DNA of 64,000 nt from Lutraria lutraria (GCA_964023205.1 OZ026847.1:74501-138500); one strand, 5' to 3'. Counted from the first letter of the stretch, positions 35,601 to 49,289 are shown. Notes: generated by a model from the sequence alone, not told the origin. Program-made: numbers and translations.

Positions 35601-37608
35601 ATATATACACTTGTACTCGATGTATACACAATACCTACACGATATCAACACTAAAGTCTTGTTATTACTGATATATACATAATGCCTACACGATAACAAC
35701 GCTTGTTATTACCGATATATACATAATACCTACACGATATCAACCCTTGTTATTACCGATATATACATAATACCTACACGATATCAACCCTTGTTATTAC
35801 TGATATATACATAATACCTACACGATAACAACACTTGTTATTACTGATATATACATAATACCTACACGATAACAACACTTGTTATTACTGATATATACAT
35901 AATACATACACGATAACAACGCTTGTTATTACCGATATATACATAATACCTACACGATAACAACGCTTGTTATTACCGATATATACATAATACCTACACG
36001 ATATCAACCCTTGTTATTACCGATATATACATAATACCTACACGATAACAACGCTTGTTATTACTGATATATACATAATATATACACGATAACAACGCTT
36101 GTTATTACTGATATATACATAATACCTACACGATAACAACGCTTGTTATTACCGATATATACATAATACCTACACGATAACAACGCTTGCTATTACTGAT
36201 ATATACACTTGTACTCGATGTATACACAATACCTACACGATATCAACACTAAAGTCTTGTTATTTCTGATATATACACAATACCAACACGATATCAACCC
36301 TTGTTATTACTGATATATACATAATACCTACACGATAACAACACTTGTTATTACTGATATATACATAATACCTACACGATAACAACACTTGTTATTAATG
36401 ATATATACATAATACATACACGATAACAACGCTTGTTATTACCGATATATACATAATACCTACACGATAACAACGCTTGTTATTACCGATATATACATAA
36501 TACCTACACGATATCAACCCTTGTTATTACCGATATATACATAATACCTACACGATAACAACGCTTGTTATTACTGATATATACATAATATATACACGAT
36601 AACAACGCTTGTTATTACTGATATATACATAATACATACACGATAACAACGCTTGTTATTACCGATATATACATAATACCTACACGATATCAACCCTTGT
36701 TATTATAGATATATACATAATACCTACACGATAACAACGCTTGTTATTACTGATATATACATAATACCTACACGATAACAACGCTTGTTATTACCGATAT
36801 ATACATAATACCTACACGATAACAACGCTTGCTATTACTGATATATACACTTGTACTCGATGTATACACAATACCTACACGATATCAACACTAAAGTCTT
36901 GTTATTACTGATATATACACAATACCAACACGATATCAACACTTGTTATTACTGATATATACACAATACCAACACGATATGAACACTTGTTATTACTGAT
37001 ATATACACAATACCAACACGATATGAACACTTGTTATTACTGATATATACATAATACCTACACGATATGAACACTTGTTATTACTGATATATACACAATA
37101 CCAACACGATATGAACACTTGTTATTACCGATATATACACAATACCAACACGATATGAACACTTGTTATTACCGATATATACACAATACCAACACGATAT
37201 GAACTCTTGTTATTACTGATATATACACAATACCTACACGATATGAACACTTGTTATTACTGATATATACACAATACCAACACGATATGAACACTTGTTA
37301 TTACTGATATATACACAATACCAACACGATATGAACACTTGTTATTACTGATATATACACAATACAAACACGATATGAACATTTGTTATTACTGATATAT
37401 ACACAATACCAACACGATATGAACACTTGTTATTACTGATATATACACAATACCAACACGATATGAACACTTGTTATTACTGATATATGCATAATACCTA
37501 CACGATATGAACACTTGTTATTACTGATATATACACAATACCAACACGATAGCAACTTGTTATTACCGATATATACATTTGTTCTCGATATATGCACAAT
37601 ACCTACAC
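32656..37608. repeat. 5 kb satellite-like array, 44 bp unit with 89 bp dimers at the left edge
   Basis: At 32656-33080 the period is 89 bp (CACGGAATC at 32743, 32832, 32921, 33010), a dimer of two diverged monomers. From there the period is 44 bp: CGATATCAACCCTTGTTATT + ACTGATATATACATAATACC + TACA. Two monomer types, ATATCAACCC and ATAACAACGC, are mixed. Larger blocks are duplicated: a segment starting ATAATGCCTA is at 34791 and again at 35679 (888 bp shift), and an odd monomer with ACTTGTACTCGATG recurs at about 35310, 35600, 36197 and 36840. From 36920 another type (ATATGAACAC, ACACAATACCAACA) dominates. Confidence 0.95.
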
Positions 37609-37988
37609 GCGGAATTATAATGTCATGAAAAATCACCATTTTCTTTACATATGTATTTAGCATTAAATTTTGCAGCTGCACCATTGAATGTCGTTTTAAT
37701 GTCTATACAACTACATTGGCGACGATATAAAAATATCAGACACACAGACTATACGAGTGCATGCTGGATGTTCAGACATCAACTACTCAATTCTACAACC
37801 TGGTAAGACTGTTTTGTATTAGTTTTGTTTAATTAAAATTAAATTAAAATCAAAATACGATCTTAATGACAGCAGGTGTTTATCTCTTTCTTAAATATTT
37901 CGTTTTTATTGTACTTGTTTACTACTTTTACAGTATGGAATCAGTTCTCTTTAACACCAGTTCAACAATATGTCTATGTGGCATTTTC
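37609..37988. other. Spacer between array and element
   Basis: No recognised feature. Confidence 0.5.
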
Positions 37989-38530
37989 TAGACGAATTTT
38001 AGTCATGTATACAAGTTTGTTCTAGTTGTTTGTGGGTATATAGTGTAGTGTCTATTACTAGTTTGTGTAATCCTGGCAATTTGATTGGCTAATGGTGATG
38101 ACTATCGTCTTGTATTTTATTTATAGTTGATAGGTAAATAAATCATGCAGGCATTGCTCTGTGATGTTGACCCAGATAAGTTGTTATGTGGCATAATATC
38201 GGAAATGCTGTTTGAAGTTCAATGTGGTTGTATCACAGCAGATTATGGTGAATTTGTTAACATTTAGGGTTTATTCTATTTGATTGATTTGGGGTACGAT
38301 ATTACGATGTGCTTGTGAACTTTATACATGGATTTTTTCGTTTGTCAAATACTCATGATTGTCAATATCTGTGTATTACTCATATCATGGAAATATGTTA
38401 TACTCTCAATAATGGAGGACTGAATAAATATACAGTCAAGATCCTTTATGAAAACAAGCAACTTCATACAAAAGACATAAACCAATCTGCTTCTTGTAAT
38501 TCGTCTACCTATAACGTTTCGTTACAACTT
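37989..38530. mobile_element. Non-autonomous DNA element, copy 2
   Basis: Second copy of the element at 4204-4710, same orientation. Ends TAGACGAATTT (37989-37999) and TAATTCGTCTA (38497-38507). Homology runs past the right inverted repeat into ACCTATAACGTTTCGTTACA, a decayed form of the hairpin of copy 1. It carries an extra piece (CTCTGTGATGTTGACCC near 38157) missing in copy 1. The 87-codon frame in it is not conserved in copy 1. A 61 bp array begins about 40 bases after it. Confidence 0.8.
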
Positions 38531-38569
38531 TTCTTGATATTCATTCTTTGGTCACAAACAGTTTTAAGA

Positions 38570-40880
38570 TGAAAGAGTCAGCAGTTCTGTATTAGTACAT
38601 TATTATTAGCAGTAAACTTTCTAATTCTTAGACTCATCAGTGTTGTACTAAGTCTGTACTACATTATTAGTAGTAAACTTTCTAATTCTTAGACTCAGCA
38701 GTGTTGTACTAAGTCTGTACTACATTATTAGAAGTAGACTTTCTAATTCTTAGACTCATCAGTGTTGTACTAAGTCTGTACTACATTATTAGTAGTAAAC
38801 TTTCTAATTCTAAGACTCATCAGTGTTGTACTAAGTCTGTATTACATTATTAGTAGTAAACTTTCTAATTCTTAGACTCATCAGTGTTGTACTAAGTCTG
38901 TACTACATTATTAGTAGTAAACTTTCTAATTCTTAGACTCATCAGTGTTGTACTAAGTCTGTACTACATTATTAGTGGTAAACTTTCTAATGTTTAGACT
39001 CATCAGTGTTGTACTAAGTCTGTACTGCATTATTAGTAGTAAACTTTCTAATTCTTAGACTCATCAGTGTTGTACTAAGTCTGTACTACATTATTAGTAG
39101 TAAACTTTCTAATTCTTAGACTCATCAGTGTTGTACTAAGTTTGTACTACATTATTAGTGGTAAACTTTCTAATGTTTAGACTCATCAGTGTTGTACTAA
39201 GTCTGTACTACATTATTAGTAGTAAACTTTCTAATTCTTAGACTCATCAGTGTTGTACTAAGTCTGTACTACATTATTAGTAGTAAACTTTCTAATTCTT
39301 AGACTCAGCAGTGTTGTACTAAGTCTGTACTACATTATTAGTAGTAAACTTTCTAATTCTTAGACTCAGCAGTGTTGTACTAAGTCTGTACTACATTATT
39401 AGTAGTAAACTTTCTAATTCTTAGACTCATCAGTGTTGTACTAAGTCTGTACTACATTATTAGTAGTAAACTTTCTAATTCTTAGACTCATCAGTGTTGT
39501 ACTAAGTCTGTACTACATTATTAGTAGTAAACTTTCTAATTCTTAGACTCATCAGTGTTGTACTAAGTCTGTACTACATTATTAGTAGTAAAATTTCTAA
39601 TTCTAAGACTCAGCAGTGTTGTACTAAGTCTGTACTACATTATTAGTAGTAAACTTTCTAATTCTTAGACTCATCAGTGTTGTACTAAGTCTGTACTACA
39701 TTATTAGTAGTAGACTTTCTAATTCTTAGACTCATCAGTGTTGTACTAAGTCTGTACTACATTATTATTAGTAAACTTTCTAATTCTTAGACTCATCAGT
39801 GTTGTACTAAGTCTGTACTACATTATTAGTAGTAAACTTTCTAATTCTTAGACTCATCAGTGTTGTACTAAGTCTGTACTACATTATTAGTAGTAAACTT
39901 TCTAATTCTTAGACTCATCAGTGTTGTACTAAGTATGTACTACATTATTAGTAGTAAACTTTCTAATTCTTAGACTCATCAGTGTTGTTCTAAGTCTGTA
40001 CTACATTATTAGTAGTAAACTTTCTAATTCTAAGACTCATCAGTGTTGTACTAAGTCTGTACTACATTATTAGTAGTAAACTTTCTATTTCTTAGACTCA
40101 TCAGTGTTGTACTAAGTCTGTACTACATTATTAGTAGTAAACTTTCTAATTCTTAGACTCATCAGTGTTGTACTAAGTCTGTACTACATTATTAGTGGTA
40201 AACTTTCTAATGTTTAGACTCATCAGTGTTGTACTAAGTCTGTACTACATTATTAGTAGTAAACTTTCTAATTCTTAGACTCATCAGTGTTGTTCTAAGT
40301 CTGTACTACATTATTAGTAGTAAACTTTCTAATTCTTAGACTCATCAGTGTTGTACTAAGTCTGTACTACATTATTAGTAGTAAACTTTCTAATTCTTAG
40401 ACTCATCAGTGTTGTACTAAGTATGTACTACATTATTAGTAGTAAACTTTCTAATTCTTAGACTCATCAGTGTTGTACTAAGTCTGTACTACATTATTAG
40501 TAGTAAACTTTCTAATTCTTAGACTCATCAGTGTTGTACTAAGTCTGTACTACATTATTATTTGTAAACTTGCTAGAGTCAGCAGTTTTGTATTTAGTCT
40601 AGTACTACATTATTAATAGTAAACTTTCTGATTGTAAGAGTCAGCAGTTTTGTATTTAGTCTAGTACTACATTATTAATAGTAAACTTTCTGATTGCAAG
40701 AGTCAGCAGTTTTGTATTAAGTCTAGTACTACATTATTAATAGTAAACTTTCTGATTGCAAGAGTCAGCAGTTTTGTATTTAGTCTAGTACTACATTATT
40801 AATAGTAAACTTTCTGATTGTAAGAGTCAGCAGTTTTGTATTTAGTCTAGTACTACACTACATTATCAATAGTAAACCAT
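38570..40880. repeat. 61 bp tandem array, about 32 copies, plus a diverged 62 bp block of 5
   Basis: Unit contains CAGTGTTGTACTAAGTCTGT, ACTACATTATTAGTAG and TTTCTAATTCTTAGACTCAT. From about 40565 a distinct type takes over (GAGTCAGCAGTTTTGTATTT, CTGATTGTAA). The first half-unit at 38572 (GAGTCAGCAGTTCTGTATTA) resembles this edge type, so the diverged form is at both edges and the homogeneous form in the centre. Confidence 0.95.
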
Positions 40881-41900
40881 TACTTTTCTACAGTAATGCG
40901 GAGACTAATAATTTCATACTTGTAAAATCGTATTTAAGATGTCTGAAAGTTAGTAGTAGCTAACCGTAAGACAATTGTACATAATATAAAATCACACCAT
41001 GAAAAGGTCGGATGCAAGAAGTTACTACTTATATTTTGACATAACTGATTACTTCGCTAGTTTACAGAGCCATATGGCTCTCTGTGTCCTAGCTTGATGT
41101 CTACGTCACTTCCCATAACAATTTTTATACTACGTCTTAATGTATTCAGACCGCTATGTTGTTAAGCATGAATTTTTAATTCTTCAAATGGTTCTTATAA
41201 AATGTTCCTAATACAAGTAATCTAAAATATATAATTCTGAATTAACTACATCCATTATAGCACATTCGTTTTATTCAATATCTCAATTTGCCGTTGTTAT
41301 AGAACTTTGCTATTTTGTAAATCGCGTCAACATTAAATGAACGGCAGTACATATATTGTTGTGAGCATTTACTATTCAGAAATGAATGATGTTTTTACTG
41401 AATGTGTAGCATTTGTAGCTTACGGGATGATATGGAAATGATGAACTCCGGCGAAATTTCTGATTAGCAGAGAAATATTTCACTTAAAATCAGAAATATT
41501 GGATCAATGAAATGTTGCGACCACTTTATAGATCAAAATATCACAAATCACATTTATTTTCCCACGGGCCTTCAGACACGGAAGTTTTATTCTAAGATAC
41601 ATGTATTTACTTTTCAACACTATACATGCTATTTATTACAGCATGTTCAAGTATTTGAATGGAAGTTTGTGGTGAAACACAATATTACTATGACATAACT
41701 ATTTGTTTTAAACAGATGTCGATCACCATGTAAAATAAAGATGTTCACGAGATTCATGACGATGTTAATGAACGGTATGAGCGTGCTATACAATTGTGTC
41801 GAGTTTAAGAATACAAAAAAGTCCATCAACATGAGTGAGCAGCTTCGACTCAAGTGAGTTGTGTTTATGCAGATAGTACCACAATATAATCTTATCAGTA
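40881..41900. other. Non-coding spacer with a 16 bp palindrome
   Basis: AGAGCCATATGGCTCT at 41066-41081 is a perfect palindrome. No gene seen; the two short frames near 41.5-41.9 kb have no resemblance to proteins. Confidence 0.5.
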
Positions 41901-42207
41901 TTCAAGGAAAACACATCTACAGTCTCCGACATTACAATTAGATCTAAAGGAAAACACCTCTACAGTCTCCGACATTTCAATCAGTTTTCAATGAAACATA
42001 TCTACAGCCTCCGACATTACAATCAGTTTTCAAGGAAATCACATCTACAGTCTTCGACATTACAATCAGTTTTCAAGGAAAACACCTCTACGGTCTTCGA
42101 CATTACAATCAGTTTTCAAGGAAAACATCTCTACAGTCTCCGACATTACAATCAGTTTTCAAGGAAAACATCTCTACAGTACAGTCTCCGACATTACAAT
42201 CAGATTA
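41901..42207. repeat. 42-43 bp tandem array, 7 copies
   Basis: Unit TTCAAGGAAAACATCTCTAC + AGTCTCCGACATTACAATCA. The 113-codon frame at 41991-42332 is a readout of this array and the start of the next. Confidence 0.9.
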
Positions 42208-42215
42208 TAATTCTA

Positions 42216-45200
42216 CAAACATTCAAGGATTACACTTCTACAAACATCAGTACCATAATTCATAGATTACATTTCTACAAACATCACTACCATAATTCAA
42301 GGATAACATTTCTACAAACATCACTACCATAATTCAGAGGTTACATTTCTACAAACATCACTACCATAATTCAAGGATAACATTTCTACAAACATCACAA
42401 CCATAATTCAGAGATTACATTTCTACAAACATCACTACCATAATTCAGAGGTTACATTTCTACAAACATCACTACCATAATTCAAGGATAACATTTCTAC
42501 AAACATCACTACCATAATTCAGAGATTACATTTCTACAAACATCACTACCATAATTCAGAGATTACATTTCTACAATCATCACTACCATAATTCAAGGAT
42601 GACATTTCTACAAACATCACAACCATAATTCAGAGATTACATTTCTACAAAAATCACTACCATAATTCAGAGGTTACATTTCTACAAACATCACTACCAT
42701 AATTCAAGGATAACATTTCTACAAAACATCACTACCATAATTCAGAGGTTACATTTCTACAAACATCACAACCATAATTCAGAGATTACATTTCTACAAA
42801 CATCACAACCATAATTCAGAGATTACATTTCTACAAACATCACTACCATAATTCAGAGGTTACATTTCTACAAACATCACAACCATAATTCAGAGATTAC
42901 ATTTCTACAAACATCACAACCATAATTCAGAGATTACATTTCTACAAACATCACTACCATAATTCAGAGGTTACATTCCTACAAACATCACCACCATAAT
43001 TCAGAGATTACATTTCTACAAACATCACTACCATAATTCAGAGGTTACATTTCTACAAACATCACTACCATAATTCAGAGGTTACATTTCTACAAACATC
43101 ACTACCATAATTCAAGGATTACACTTCTACAAACATCACTACCATAATTCAGAGGTTACATTTCTACAAACATCACTACCATAATTCAAGGATAACATTT
43201 CTACAAACATCACAACCATAATTCAGAGATTACATTTCTACAAACATCACTACCATAATTCAGAGGTTACATTTCTACAAACATCACTACCATAATTCAA
43301 GGATAACATTTCTACAAACATCACTACCATAATTCAGAGGTTACATTTCTACAAACATCACAACCATAATTCAGAGATTACATTTCTACAAAACATCACA
43401 ACCATAATTCAGAGACTACATTTCTACAAACATCACTACCATAATTCAGAGGTTACATTTCTACAAACATCACCACCATAATTCAGAGATTACATTTCTA
43501 CAAACATCACTACCATAATTCAGAGGTTACATTTCTACAAACATCACTACCATAATTCAGAGGTTACATTTCTACAAACATCACTACCATAATTCAAGGA
43601 TTACACTTCTACAAACATCACTACCATAATTCAGAGGTTACATTTCTACAAACATCACTACCATAATTCAAGGATAACATTTCTACAAACATCACAACCA
43701 TAATTCAGAGATTACATTTCTACAAACATCACTACCATAATTCAAAGGTTACATTTCTACACATATCACTACCATAATTCAAGGATAACATTTCTACAAA
43801 CATCACTACCATAATTCAGAGATTACATTTCTACAAACATCACTACCATAATTCAAGGATTACATTTCTACAAACATCACTACCATAATTCATAGATTAC
43901 ATTTCTACAAACATCACTACCATAATTCAAGGATAACATTTCTACAAAACATCACTACCATAATTCAGAGGTTACATTTCTACAAACATCTCAACCATAA
44001 TTCAGAGATTACATTTCTACAAACATCACAACCATAATTCAGAGATTACATTTCTACAAACATCACTACCATAATTCAGAGGTTACATTTCTACAAACAT
44101 CACAACCATAATTCAGAGATTACATTTCTACAAACATCACTACCATAATTCAGAGGTTACATTTCTACAAACATCACTACCATAATTCAGAGGTTACATT
44201 TCTACAAACATCACAACCATAATTCAGAGATTACATTTCTACAAACATCACAACCATAATTCAGAGATTACATTTCTACAAACATCACCACCATAATTCA
44301 GAGATTACATTTCTACAAACATCACAACCATAATTCAGAGATTACATTTCTACAAACATCACTACCATAATTCAGAGATTACATTTCTACAAAACATCAC
44401 CACCATAATTCAGAGATTACATTTCTACAAAACATCACAACCATAATTCAGAGATTACATTTCTACAAACATCACTACCATAATTCAAGGATAACATTTC
44501 TACAAACATCACTACCATAATTCAGAGGTTACAGTTCTACAAACATCACTACCATAATTCAGAGGTTACATTTCTACAAACATCAACACCATAATTCAGA
44601 GATTACATTTCTACAAAACATCACTACCATAATTCAGAGGTTACATTTCTACAAAACATCACTACCATAATTCAGAGATTACATTTCTACAAACATCACA
44701 ACCATAATTCAGAGATTACATTTCTACAAAACATCACTACCATAATTCAGAGGTTACATTTCTACAAACATCACTACCATAATTCAGAGGTTACATTTCT
44801 ACAAACATCACTACCATAATTCAGAGATAACATTTCTACAAACATCACAACCATAATTCAGAGGTTACATTTCTACAAAACATCACTACCATAATTCAGA
44901 GATTACATTTCTACAAACATCACAACCATAATTCAGAGATTACATTTCTACAAAACATCACTACCATAATTCAGAGATTACATTTCTACAAACATGACTA
45001 CCATAATTCAGAGATTACATTTCTACAAACATCACAACCATAATTCAGAGATTACATTTCTACAAACATCACAACCATAATTCAGAGATTACATTTCTAC
45101 AAAACATCACTACCATAATTCAGAGATTACATTTCTACAAAACATCACCACCATAATTCAGAGATTACATTTCTACAAAACATCACAACCATAATTCAGA

Positions 45201-46244
45201 GATTACATTTCTACAAACATCACTAACATAATTCAGAGATTACATTTCTACAAAACATCACTACCATAATTCAGAGATTACAATTCTACAAACATCACTA
45301 CCATAATTCAGAGATTACATTTCTACAAACATCACTACCATAATTCAGAGATTACATTTCTACAAAACATCACTACCATAATTCAGAGATTACATTTCTA
45401 CAAAACATCACTACCATAATTCAGAGATTACATTTCTACAAACTTCACAACCATAATTCAGAGATTACATTTCTACAAACATCACAACCATAATTTAGAG
45501 ATTACATTTCTACAAAACATCACTACCATAATTCAGAGATTACATTTCTACAAAACATCACTACCATAATTCAGAGATTACATTTCTACAAACATCACTA
45601 CCATAATTCAGAGATTACATTTCTACAAAACATCACTACCATAATTCAGAGATTACATTTCTACAAAACATCACTACCATAATTCAGAGATTACATTTCT
45701 ACAAACATCACTACCATAATTCAGAGATTACATTTCTACAAAACATCACTACCATAATTCAGAGATTACATTTCTACAAAACATCACTACCATAATTCAG
45801 AGATTACATTTCTACAAACATCACTACCATAATTCAGAGATTACATTTCTACCAAACATCACTACCATAATTCAGAGATTACATTTCTACAAACATCACT
45901 ACCATAATTCAGAGATTACATTTCTACAAAACATCACCACCATAAATCAGAGATAACATTTCTACAAACATCACTACCATAATTCAGAGATTACATTTCT
46001 ACAAAACATCACTACCATAATTCAGAGATTACATTTCTACAAGCATCACTACCATAATTCAGAGATTACATTTCTACAAACATCACAACCATAATTCAGA
46101 GATTACATTTCTACAAACATCACTACCATAATTCAGAGGTTACATTTCTACAAACATCACAACCATAATTCAGAGATTACATTTCTACAAACATCACAAC
46201 CATAATTCAGAGATTACATTTCTACAAACATCACTACCATAAAT
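42216..46244. repeat. 37 bp tandem array, about 109 copies
   Basis: Unit ACATCACTACCATAATTCAG + AGATTACATTTCTACAA, with 38 bp variants (CAAAACATC) more common on the right. Type changes (TAC/AAC/CAC, AGAGATT/AGAGGTT/AAGGATA) are grouped. The left part (to about 43850) has larger repeated blocks, for example about 42665-43120 and 43160-43605; the right part is more uniform. It abuts the 42 bp array, and the first units are intermediate. Confidence 0.95.
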
Positions 46245-46511
46245 CAAGGATTACCAACATCACTGTCATAAATCAAGGAATACGGTTATACAAACATCAT
46301 TATCAGAATTCAAGGATAACGATCTAAAGTCTTAAACATAACTTTCATTATTCAAGGATTTTGAATTTACAAATTCGGATCATGTCTGTGATACAATAAC
46401 CCTGGGTAGTCACGACAATCAGAGATACATTCTGAAGACAGGTATAGTGTCATCTAAATCCAATGATACAACATGCTAATAATCATCATAACATTGACTT
46501 AGGTCCCACAA

Positions 46512-46911
46512 AGGCAAAGAACATTGTGCAGATATTAACTGGTTACCCGTTACTGATAGAGTGAACCAAATAACCCTTTGTCATGTTTTTAAGATTAATT
46601 CAAACCTTGCTCCATCATATATGAATGATAACCTTAACCTCTCCATTAATGTGCATAATTATTCAACTAGGTTCAGAGTGAAAGTTAGTCCTAACTCTGA
46701 CGGTATTTGTGATAACGTGTCCGACAACAAGAGATTTGTTATTCCAATTGTCAAAGGTTTTGGCAAAAGGTCTTTTGCCTATATGGGGTGCTCTCTTTGG
46801 AATAACTTGCCCCAATATATAAGGGATTCTGGAACCACATCTGCTTTTAAATCAAGGGTCAAGGAACATTTTTTACAGTTCCATTTAGCTTCTACAATTC
46901 AATTGTTTTAA
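46512..46911 (+). pseudogene. C-terminal end of a LINE reverse transcriptase polyprotein
   Basis: One open frame runs from the truncation point to the stop at 46909-46911. It begins HCADINWLPVTDRV, a form of the 'LHWLPV..R' block that follows the reverse transcriptase domain in CR1/L2/Rex-type LINEs. It continues with LAPSYMNDNL and then KGFGKRSFAYMGCSLWNNLP and SAFKSRVKEHFL, the usual final block. There is no internal stop or frameshift, so the insertion is younger than the copies at 1-974 and 2630-3152. No palm or fingers domain remains, so it cannot copy RNA; the ATG at 46561 has no start value. The opening residues at 46512-46560 lie upstream of any ATG. Confidence 0.85.
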
Positions 46912-47531
46912 ACATGTCTGTATATTTCCATATTTTCAGATAGATAGTAAAATATTTTTATTTCTCATGGCAATTCAGATTACTTCTCTTTGTTGATGCA
47001 GTATTGATTTCATCATAACATCAAAACATTATAATTATTTCATTGTTAATTTATATATATAAATATACTGTGATATGCATGTTTAATTTTTTATTATCAT
47101 TCTTAATTTATAATCAGCATTATCGTATTTATCTATGGCAAAAAGGATAATTTTTACTCATTCGAAGTATTATTTTTCATTTTTATCAAATTTTTACATG
47201 TTTGTCAACAATGTTCTATTTATCTTACTATAATAGCTATTTAACGGTGATAAGTCATTTTATTTATTTAATATATACCTGTTCATATAATTTATTACCA
47301 AATGTGATATCTTCCCATGTCATACCACATTATATATCAAGGACCACAGTGGAAATAAGGGTTCCTCTGAATCCTTTCTTGTGTTATAATCCTTGACATT
47401 TAATGTTGATTTTACATGGCTGTTTATTAATTCATGCTTACACATGTATCAATTTACTGTTTTTGTATGTTTGAATATTAGTATTGCCATGTAAATGTTC
47501 ATTTTATGTCGAAATAAATCTATCTATCTAA
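46512..47531 (+). mobile_element. 5'-truncated LINE (CR1/L2-like) with 3' UTR and ATCT tail
   Basis: It starts inside the coding region (next entry), has about 600 bases of 3' UTR and ends AAATAAATCTATCTATCTA, a short (ATCT)n tail typical of such LINEs. The same family left the remnant at 2630-3152. The 73 bp composite array begins three bases after the tail. Confidence 0.85.
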
Positions 47532-47534
47532 CTC

Positions 47535-48700
47535 ATTGTGTGTACACATTACTCTACGATGTCATTCTCTGTATACACATTACTCTACAATGTGTACACA
47601 TTACTCTACAATGTCATTCTCTGTGTACTAATTACTCTACAATGTGTACTAATTACTCTACAATGTGTACACATTACTCTACAATGTCATTCTCTGTGTA
47701 CTAATTACTCTACAATGTGTACACATTACTCTACAATGTCATTCTCTGTGTACTAATTACTCTACAATGTGTACTAATTACTCTACAATGTGTACACATT
47801 ACTCTACAATGTTATTCTCTGTGTACTAATTACTCTACAATGTGTACTAATTACTCTACAATGTCATTCTCTGTATACACATTACTCTACAATGTGTACA
47901 TATTACTCTACAATGTCATCATCTGTGTACAAATTACTCTACAATGTCTTTCTCTGTATACACATTACTCTACAATGTGTACACATTACTCTACAATGTC
48001 ATTCTCTGTGTACTAATTACTCTACAATGTGTACTAATTACTCTACAATGTGTACACATTACTCTACAATGTCATTCTCTGTGTACTAATTACTCTACAA
48101 TGTGTACACATTACTCTACAATGTCATTCTCTGTGTACTAATTACTCTACAATGTGTACTAATTACTCTACAATGTGTACACATTACTCTACAATGTCAT
48201 TCTCTGTGTACTAATTACTCTACAATGTGTACTAATTACTCTACAATGTCATTCTCTGTATACACATTACTCTACAATGTGTACAAATTACTCTACAATG
48301 TCATCATCTGTGTACAAATTACTCTACAATGTCTTTCTCTTTGTACACATTACTCTACAATGTGTACACATTACTCTACAATGTATACACATTACTCTAC
48401 AATGTCATTCTCTGTGTATACATTACTCTACAATGTCATTATCTGTATACACATTACTCTACAATGTGTACACATTGTCTTATAATGTGTACACATTACT
48501 CTACAATGTCATTATATGTGTACACATTACTCTACAACGTTATTATCTGTGTACACATTACTCTATAATGTGTACATATTGCTCTACAATGTGTACACAT
48601 TATTCTACAATGGCCATTCTCGGTGTACTAATTACTCTACAATGTGTACACATGACTTTACAATGTGTACACATGACTCTACAATGTGTACAATGTAAAA
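47535..48700. repeat. Composite tandem array: 21 and 31 bp modules, 73 bp higher-order unit
   Basis: Modules TGTGTACACATTACTCTACAA (here 21) and TGTCATTCTCTGTGTACTAA + TTACTCTACAA (31). The order 31-21-21 recurs at 73 bp, for example 47717 to 47790 and 48102 to 48175; a larger block is repeated at about 47.72-48.02 and 48.10-48.35 kb. Overlapping frames of 60-178 codons in all + phases are by-products. Confidence 0.95.
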
Positions 48701-48726
48701 AAATGCAATAATGAAATTTTCTTCAT

Positions 48727-49150
48727 ATGCTCGCAAAAAATGAATATAAAATGAAAGGTGACATCCTGGAAAATGTTGACCATCATCCATACTTAGAAGT
48801 TGAACTAAACGACAATCTGAAATTTAACAACCATATTGACATAATTACAAAAAATGCATCATGCACCTTATTTCTCGCCGCGGTTAGATCCACCCGGAGA
48901 AGCCACAGCATGACATTCATCCAATCCATTTCAATCAATAATTAGCATTTATAAGAATTCAGTCTTTCCCAGAACTGTTTATACTTGGAATTTTGGAACC
49001 CGATTCTTGTATTATACTTCTACAAGTCTGGGTGTGTTTAAGTCATCCACCCAGCTGGTCCCATTTGTACCATCCTATGTGTAGAGGGATTTTATCATGT
49101 ATAGTGTATATATATTAGGCCGTCAGACCATTACATAGGTGTAGTGTGAA
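48727..49150 (+). pseudogene. LINE remnant, reverse transcriptase thumb piece with internal deletion
   Basis: KGDILENVDHHPYLEVELND, NLKFNNHIDIITKNAS is the 'YLGV…L.W..HI..I..KA' block common after the LINE reverse transcriptase palm. After frameshifts and a deletion I read NSVFPRTVYTWNF (about 48957 on), the 'FFPRT...WN' block near the end of such proteins, then SWSHLYHPM. The middle part is missing. Dead copy; a different LINE lineage from the two SLWN copies. Confidence 0.7.
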
Positions 49151-49289
49151 CCAACAATTAAAGGGGACAATCTGAAGCTGTGTATATTATGTACATACAT
49201 ATATGTAATTTGTTTTATTCTAAATGAATGCCGGAAAACGTTACTCTACGCCGATGTAGAGTCATTCCCTTGGCGTAGATGTCTGCATA
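49151..49289. other. Short spacer
   Basis: GTTACTCTACGCCGATGTAG recalls the TTACTCTACAA word of the array before it, but is isolated. Confidence 0.3.

Noticed and set aside
41066..41081. 16 bp perfect palindrome as an operator or target site
   Set aside because: Isolated, no gene next to it; kept only as a note in the spacer entry.
47495..48711. Frames of 60-178 codons
   Set aside because: By-products of the 21/31 bp modules, which lack stops in several phases.
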